Assembly (NCBI GenBank): GCA_022829145.1
Contig: CM040761.1
Coordinates: 20,801,745 to 20,865,744 of the forward strand
Direction of reading: 5' to 3'
Length of the DNA: 64,000 nt
Source: Albula goreensis
Taxonomy: Eukaryota; Chordata; Actinopteri; Albuliformes; Albulidae
In this document: one piece after another, positions 58,196 through 64,000 of the stretch
Layout of the letters: the number at the start of each line of letters is the position of its first letter
How positions within the stretch are numbered: position 1 is the stretch's first letter
Position numbers and translations under genes: made by a program
Notes under the pieces: model-generated
What the model was told of the DNA's origin: nothing
The model's input: only the letters and a program-made list of their open reading frames with translations
The model's database searches: none

Positions 58196-60804
58196 CTGCA
58201 ATGCAATGTAAGACATGATGCTGTGACTGATGGATAATACACATAACCAAACATGCCAAAATATAATTTACAAAAGTTTATACTTACACAGCTAGGAGCT
58301 GGTTAAGACCATGAGTAAAAACATCGGCCACTACAGTTTATATGGAAATAAACTAACTTGTAGAATGTGCCCTTCACCAAGTATCAAGAAAGACCAGACA
58401 ATTAATAACACCACTGCACATGTAAACTGCTTTCAAATCTACACATATAATGGAACTGAGCCTGCTACATAGTATAACCAACATTGCTCGAGATTGAATG
58501 ATCAAGGAACTATAGGTGCAAATCAACAATTAACATAGATCCCTGAACTGCAACTAATTTCGCCTTTTGTAGTACAGGCTCACATAGAATTTCCGTTTTG
58601 AGCTTCTGAACTCTTGACAGGGAAATAATTGGAGCAGGCGGGGCGGTGGTCTCTTTGTTTGAGACAATATTTCTGGTGCAGGTCCGTTGAGGCAAGATAG
58701 ACAACCGCTGCGTCTTAGCTAGCCAACGCATTAAAGAAAACACCGCAGTTTACACTGCAACAATTACACTCTAAACGCAATTTGCCTCGTTCGTGGACAG
58801 CTACAGCATAGATTTCAATCGAAGATCTTCATTAACGAAACAAATTAATTGTCAAGTGTACTTGTAGTAGCGCACAGTCAGCAGGGATTGATTTGTGCGA
58901 CGACACCAATACCATAGCGTTTGCTTAAATGGGCAACACACTGAGTCCACTCCTTTAAATCTAGAATAGAAAATCTGTGTAATTAGTTAGCTGACTCCAC
59001 TATCTACACAGAACAATGCACCATCGCTTTAGCCATAGATGGAAAGCAGAATTACAAGCAAGCCAACATAAACCAATCAGCCATGTAACTGAGTAAGCCT
59101 TGTGTCTAATTTAAGAGACGAATTGATATATAACCGTGTGTAGCAGGCAAGCTAGTTCCTGACACCCCTGTTAGCGTTGTACAGTTAGCTTACGACAAAG
59201 ATGGCAGGCTATCCCACCCCAAACATGAAGGACGACTGCTGTTCTCCTGGGGAAGAGGTAGGGTTGAACTCTTGATTGACATTTAAGTTCCACCTATCAA
59301 CATTGGAATAATAATATCTTAAAAAAACGCAACCTAACTTACCAATCAAAATACACTACCTTCCCACATCACGTCCATGCTGCAAATTGTGGGAGGGGAT
59401 TTACTAAAGCCCTGATCCAATCGTTGGATTCATATGCAACAAAACAGGTCTGTGTCATATTTCCATCCAATCACAAGCCAGTGAAGGTGGAGTTACGTGT
59501 AATATGCAAATGTATCCGGCGTATTAAAAACCAAGACAGCAAATCCAGGGAAGACGTGCGACAAACGCACTGGACGAGGTAGAGACAGCATAAAGCTCAT
59601 GGTGCCTGCGCTAATTCTGAACACAAAATACTGTACATCAAGCTTCGTAATTTCACAGTCATGACACGATATTCCCTTATCGATTACAATACAGATTATA
59701 AACCATTAACTTCTCACATCTACCTAACCAATTCTAACTACGCTTGGTACTGCAAAGCTAACTATCGTTAACAAGCTTGCTAGCCACAACAAACATTTGG
59801 ACAGATAACAAAAACTTCAACATTGCTTTCGCTGGTTAACCAACCATCTCATTTTAAACACCAAAGCTCGACTGAAATAAGAATAGTTTGTCCAAACCAC
59901 AGGCGTAAAGAAATACAGCGCGAAACAAATGTTGTTAGCCTCATGCAGTTCGCCAAATAACCCAGTTTCACATACAATTGATGATTCAGAAAACGAATGG
60001 CTAGCCGGATTCATCATTAGGCATCTCTTCGGCATGAGAGATACCGACTATTTAAAAAGTAAACATATTTTGCACTTGGTTCCGTGATAATTGTTGGTTC
60101 GGTCCATTTTCCTTAAACTTTCATCAGTACCAGTAGTCTTAGAGGTGGTGTCGATTTTGTTAAAAACGAAACCTAGCTAACAAGTTCGACACTGATATTA
60201 TAATTATACAATGGAAGCAGAGGTGAAGCCATTGTGAACATGATTAAAAGAAAACTGTGGATAAAGACCCGAGTTCACTGGCAACCAACTAAACACTGCT
60301 AGTAGCCTCTCACTCACGTCAACAGCCATCATGAATATTGCAGTTAACTAGCTGGCTGGCTAGCTACATTCCAAAATGCTGTTGTGCTTGATCTGTAGTT
60401 TCTTGATTGAGGTCTTCTACAATGCAACTACATGTCTAGATGACTGGCGAATAGCGTTATGTAAATCGGAGTTAAAATCGATATGCTTCTTTCTTTAATA
60501 TTGCTGCTGCTTTGGTTGTGACAAGTCTAACCTTATAAACATACTGTTAAAGAGCAGAAATCTTTTGTTCCGCCCCGCGGTTTTGTTGCATACATCCGAG
60601 GGTTTTTTACTAAACGTTAACAGAAAGGGTCAGAGTAACCAGATTCAACAGAAAATGTAACTTACCTTGATATTTAGCGTCAATTTCCCTCATAAGAGAA
60701 ACATTTCTCTGTAGGTCGAAAGGCAATGATTCGACCAAGTCCAAATAGTCTTCCACATAATTAGCAACGTGGTGTGAGTCCCCGGTAGTGCCAGGGCTCA
60801 ACAT
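57486..60804 (-). CDS. ing1: inhibitor of growth protein 1, p33 form (whole CDS, 2 exons)
   Basis: On the minus strand the exons are 60804-60666 and 58195-57486, together 849 nt or 282 codons plus stop; human p33ING1b has 279 residues. The N-terminal ING dimerisation helix includes [19 protein letters not shown] and [20 protein letters not shown] lysine-rich nuclear localisation segment ([13 protein letters not shown]) follows. The PHD finger is at residues about 214-262 with the C4HC3 ligands intact (CLC, GCDNDEC, WFHFSC, WYCPKC), then a basic tail ([10 protein letters not shown]) of the polybasic type that binds phosphoinositides. Family knowledge: ING1 reads H3K4me3 and brings SIN3-HDAC complexes to chromatin. 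The sequence matches ING1 better than ING2 (MLSP start, and [16 protein letters not shown]). It diverges from cars2. Confidence 0.95.
58196..60665 (-). other. ing1: ing1 intron 1
   Basis: This 2.5 kb intron is free of convincing coding exons. Between 59417 and 59530 it carries promoter-like motifs on the plus strand: two CCAAT boxes, an octamer and an AT-rich box. Mammalian ING1 genes are known to use internal alternative promoters. Confidence 0.75.
60666..60804 (-). CDS. ing1: ing1 coding exon 1
   Basis: This exon encodes [20 protein letters not shown] to IDAKYQ plus the first base of Glu47. The donor is CAAG|GTAAG on the minus strand. The start matches the p33 N-terminus of other vertebrates. 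Confidence 0.94.
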
Positions 60805-63053
60805 TTTATTTCCTTTTGAGATTACCCAAGAATCGGTTGATGTCCAGATACAAATATAATAACGTTAAAGCTCCACCGCAGGCTTGTAGCTACCTCGAGA
60901 GTGAATGTCAGACACACACACACAACACGGTGGTAGCTATCGTTAGCTAGCTAGTTTGCGACTAGCGGGTCCTCTCTCAAATCGTAGCAAAACGTTCAGA
61001 CGCCTAAAAACCAACCCAAGTATTCAGCTGTCTAACTCTGGGTAAGTATGCAAATTTCTCCAAGTCAGCCACCTCTCGATTTGCGCTTAAATGTGACAAT
61101 ATTGTCCACTGATCCCTGGTTTGCTACTCCGTACTTGATCCAACGTGGAAAACCAGTTACCAGTTCAAACACTTGGGAAACATTCTAGTACGATGATGTG
61201 CGCATGCGAACGCAGCACAATTTATCTTGCTTGCTAACGGTGTATAGCTTGTTGGTTATCGACTTAGTGAAAACAGTTGTGTATGGGTGAAACACTTGTG
61301 TCTCTCGTGGAAAGCTAGCTAACATCACTGTGAAAACGAAGCGACTGAAATAATTATGTTGGCTCTCATTCCCTAGCTATTAACATAGCTGTCGCTAACT
61401 CTTGTCGGCGTGTGTAATCTACCTAGGCATTTTTCGTTGGCGTGGTTTGTTGTGTAATTGTCACATAAAGCTTGCGTTATAGTATAGCTAAGTGCCAACA
61501 ACTATTGTCTTTATATCGGAATTAACTTCAGCCATCGAACAAGCTGGCTTCCTTGATAATAGTGCATGAAACTAGCTTGCTATGATGGCTACATCAAACA
61601 ATATAGCTGCCTAAATTGTGGATTTAGGATACTCGCATTACTCGCTGGGTGCATAAATTAACTAAGTCGGGTTATGTCAAAAATAACCCAGTTACTGACA
61701 GATTTAATACGTCCTGGAGTACTGTTCCTCCGTGGCACTAAGGACATTGCGTTTAAATTTGCACAGACACTGGGGAAAAAGACAAAGTTGGTTAAGTTCT
61801 CGAAGAAAGAAGCCGAAAAATATTAGCCAATACAAATACGCCATCAAATCGCGTTAGCCAATCACCACAGACGAGGAGGCGGGAAATATTAGCGCGTGTT
61901 CCGTTTCTCATAGCAACCAAACACCCAGGAAGTATTTTCTGAGACTACTGTATCCAACTGTTTGTTGTTGCACAAGCAAGCGTAAACTACTAACATAGGA
62001 GAAATCCTCTTCAGACCAACTACATCATACAAGCTTAGTTTCCCCATATGCCATGTATTTCATGTATCACAGTGCCAGCTTTGTATTAAAATCGTGGACA
62101 TCACCAAGATCTTGCATTAAACATTTCAAATACATATATCGTAGCGATAGTCAAAAGTTTAAAATAAAGTGGAAATTGTAGACGAGGGTGTGACGCACAA
62201 GTCCTTTGCGGGCCGTTAATCCACAACACCCACGGTAGTTGTGCTGGGGATGTGTCATTGGAATTTCGAGTTTCGAAAATCCAGGTTTTTAAATCATATG
62301 TGAAATAAAGTTAACTTTATATTTCAAATGTCAATGTTACAACACATGACCATACCTAGCTATTGTTAGCACTGGCACCACTGTCATATTTTTCTCTCTG
62401 AATTAAGTATTTGTTGTATACAATAACACCATTCTGCGATATTTGATTAATATCTTTATGTTGTATCATGAAACAATGCTAAATTGCGTGTTTATATTGA
62501 ATCAACTGGACATCGGTGTGTTACAGTGGTTCTGAAACCCTCCGTTCAAGTGAGCCAATCCAACTGTGCTCCAGTCTCGCGTGTTTTGCTGCTACCGCCA
62601 TGTTTGGGGCTTGCTAGATCTGACAGTTTCCTATTTTCTGTGATTTCGCTGCCATTTTGGTCGCAGAACTGAAGTCCTCATACTTAAGAGGTCCGTCCAC
62701 TGAAGTTTACAGTTGTATTGTGGCAGTATCTCCGCATTCCGCCTTCAAATAACGGGAGCTCCATGTGCACGGGTCACAATGAGATCAAAAAACGAGAATG
62801 TTAAGAAATAACGACACTGTATGTGGCTACCTCGTTACAGGTAGAAATACTTGGAATGGAAGAATTTCAGGGTTTTAAAACTACATTAATGCTCGCATTA
62901 AGAAACCCGAAATCCAGCTAGTCACACTTGGTGTTTTCAAGGTTATCTGACATTCGCACATTGCACAGTGTTGTCTGTAGGAGAGATTCGCTGGACACAA
63001 TGTGTATAGCATTAGCAAGCTAGTGACTGTTCTGCAGAATCGCCGTGTAGGAC
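60805..63053. promoter_or_regulatory. divergent ing1 / cars2 promoter interval
   Basis: This 2.25 kb interval separates the two divergent start codons. It includes an NRF-1-like TGCGCATGCGA (61199-61209), CCAAT boxes at 61827-61831 and 61858-61862, and an E2F-like GCGGGAAA (61879-61886). The 5' UTRs of both genes must lie here, but their boundaries are not visible. Confidence 0.5.
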
Positions 63054-63319
63054 ATGCACATGAGGAAAATGTCAAGATTCCAAAACGTGGCGGGCCGTAT
63101 ACTGAAGCTAAACAATGCATGGTTTCCGCAATGGAAACCGTGTGTTGTGAGGTTTGATAGACGCACAGCCTTGAACACTCAGTTTACTCGTCACATTTGT
63201 AGCCGGGAAGAGAGGAAATGGGAAAGACCAACGGGGCACGACACTGGGTTAAAAACCTATAACAGTCTCACCAAACGAAAAGAGCCCCTGATACTGGCAA
63301 AAGAAAGAACAGCTACATG
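63054..63319 (+). CDS. cars2: cars2 coding exon 1
   Basis: This exon encodes the targeting region and [18 protein letters not shown] to TAT, plus two bases of the Trp codon. The donor is CATG|GTACTT. Confidence 0.88.
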
Positions 63320-64000
63320 GTACTTTGTTCAAATTCCTCCTATTAGTCTCTAATGAGGAATATTAAGTGAAGCTGGAGAAGTGTAACGTTTTCTTTCTTC
63401 TGCCGTTTTGAAGGTACAGCTGTGGACCCACAGTTTATGATCATGCGCACCTTGGCCACGCTTGGTAAGGCATTGCAGTTTTTTTGAAAGGTGTACGTTG
63501 TTGTACTTTGGTTAGCTTCAAGAGAAATTCCAAAACAGTTATAGTTATTCCACACAGGGAGGAATTGATGTTGCATTTTTATGCAGGTTGTTTGGTCGAG
63601 TCCCATGTGTCGTATGGACAATTGCTTTTCATTGCGGGATGGAAACAAAATGTAAAGGACTTGAAGTGAAGCAAATTATCTTTTGATATCCCAATCCCTT
63701 ATAAAGAATGGAAACCAAACTGCTTAAAGAGAATGTGTGGCACATTTCAGATAAATATAATGAGACTTAAAAGCATGGCCTTTGTGCAGTGCAGTTGTGT
63801 TTCATATGTATTACTTGGTTAGTTTGCTTTACAAAAACATAAGTACCCTATGGTTGGCATGGATGGATAAATATAGTGTTTAAAATACAAGTACTCTTCT
63901 CTTCTTTTATTCCCCGTTCATAGCTCCTATGTCAGATTTGACATCGTCCAAAGGATCTTATCCAGGGTGTTTGGGATAAACGTAATCCATGTGATGGTGA
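63054..64000 (+). CDS. cars2: mitochondrial cysteinyl-tRNA synthetase, 5' part (cut by window end)
   Basis: Exons 63054-63319, 63414-63464 and 63924-64000 join in frame (phases 2 and 2); the gene runs off the window. The product attaches cysteine to mitochondrial tRNA-Cys. After an arginine-rich N-terminus with few acidic residues, suited to a mitochondrial targeting peptide, come [33 protein letters not shown] and [13 protein letters not shown]. These match the start of the class I catalytic core: the zinc-ligand cysteine in SCGPTVYD and the HIGH-type motif HLGH. The first ATG, 63054, is chosen because an in-frame TAG lies at 63048; ATGs at 63060 and 63069 are also possible. It is divergent from ing1, as in human. 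Confidence 0.92.
63414..63464 (+). CDS. cars2: cars2 coding exon 2 (HIGH motif)
   Basis: This 51-nt exon encodes [16 protein letters not shown] between split Trp and Cys codons. The acceptor is TTTTGAAG and the donor is CTTG|GTAAGG. Confidence 0.93.
63924..64000 (+). CDS. cars2: cars2 coding exon 3 (incomplete at window edge)
   Basis: This exon encodes [17 protein letters not shown] to VIHVMV and is still open at base 64000. The acceptor is GTTCATAG. Confidence 0.9.

Noticed and set aside
59201..59275. Plus-strand 24-codon frame starting [12 protein letters not shown] with a donor-like GAG|GTAGGG
   Set aside because: It is short, matches no family I know, and lies in ing1 intron 1 without a following exon. 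It would be worth revisiting only if the nearby promoter-like cluster proves active.

Overview
This is nuclear DNA from a ray-finned fish, most likely a teleost. It has long vertebrate-style introns with GT-AG junctions, four deeply conserved vertebrate genes, many TG microsatellites and homopolymer tracts, and degenerate copies of short interspersed repeats of kinds common in fish. Nothing points to bacteria, plasmids or viruses.

Layout. Positions 1-12.5 kb are intergenic and upstream of ankrd10. I found no coding exon there. This part holds two GC-rich stretches (about 560-960 and 3560-3960, the second with CRE and CCAAT motifs), large TG/TGAG microsatellites (4221-4800, 5196-5302), SINE and hairpin-repeat remnants, and a perfect CTCF-type motif at 8210-8223. 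From 12,799 to 48,519 on the + strand lies ankrd10: six coding exons, 416 codons, a 23.3 kb third intron, and a polyadenylation signal at 49,255. From 50,570 to 53,257 on the + strand lies ube2a (Rad6 family): six coding exons, 152 codons, polyadenylation signal at 53,894. From 60,804 down to 57,486 on the - strand lies ing1 (p33 form): two coding exons, 282 codons, with a probable 3' UTR reaching about 55,951. At 63,054 on the + strand the mitochondrial cysteinyl-tRNA synthetase gene cars2 begins; its first two coding exons and part of the third are present before the window ends.

Gene relationships. ube2a and ing1 converge tail to tail. ing1 and cars2 diverge across a 2.25 kb interval with CCAAT, E2F-like and NRF-1-like motifs. 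From memory, the human 13q34 order is CARS2-ING1-ANKRD10-ARHGEF7, and human UBE2A is on the X chromosome. The window therefore matches that block with a ube2a-type gene between ing1 and ankrd10. All exon phases were checked by hand and join in frame. Three of the products (a PHD histone reader, an E2 enzyme acting on histone H2B and PCNA, and an ankyrin protein) are probably nuclear and the fourth is mitochondrial. They are neighbours, not an operon or a pathway.

I did not find a clearly new biological system. The most useful second-look items are the ube2a position, the ankrd10 exon-5 read-through reading frame, the U/UG tracts flanking ankrd10 exon 4, the perfect CTCF-type site, candidate extra promoters (3.6 kb, 59.5 kb, 61.85 kb), and a frameshifted coding relic on the - strand near 41.5-42.2 kb.
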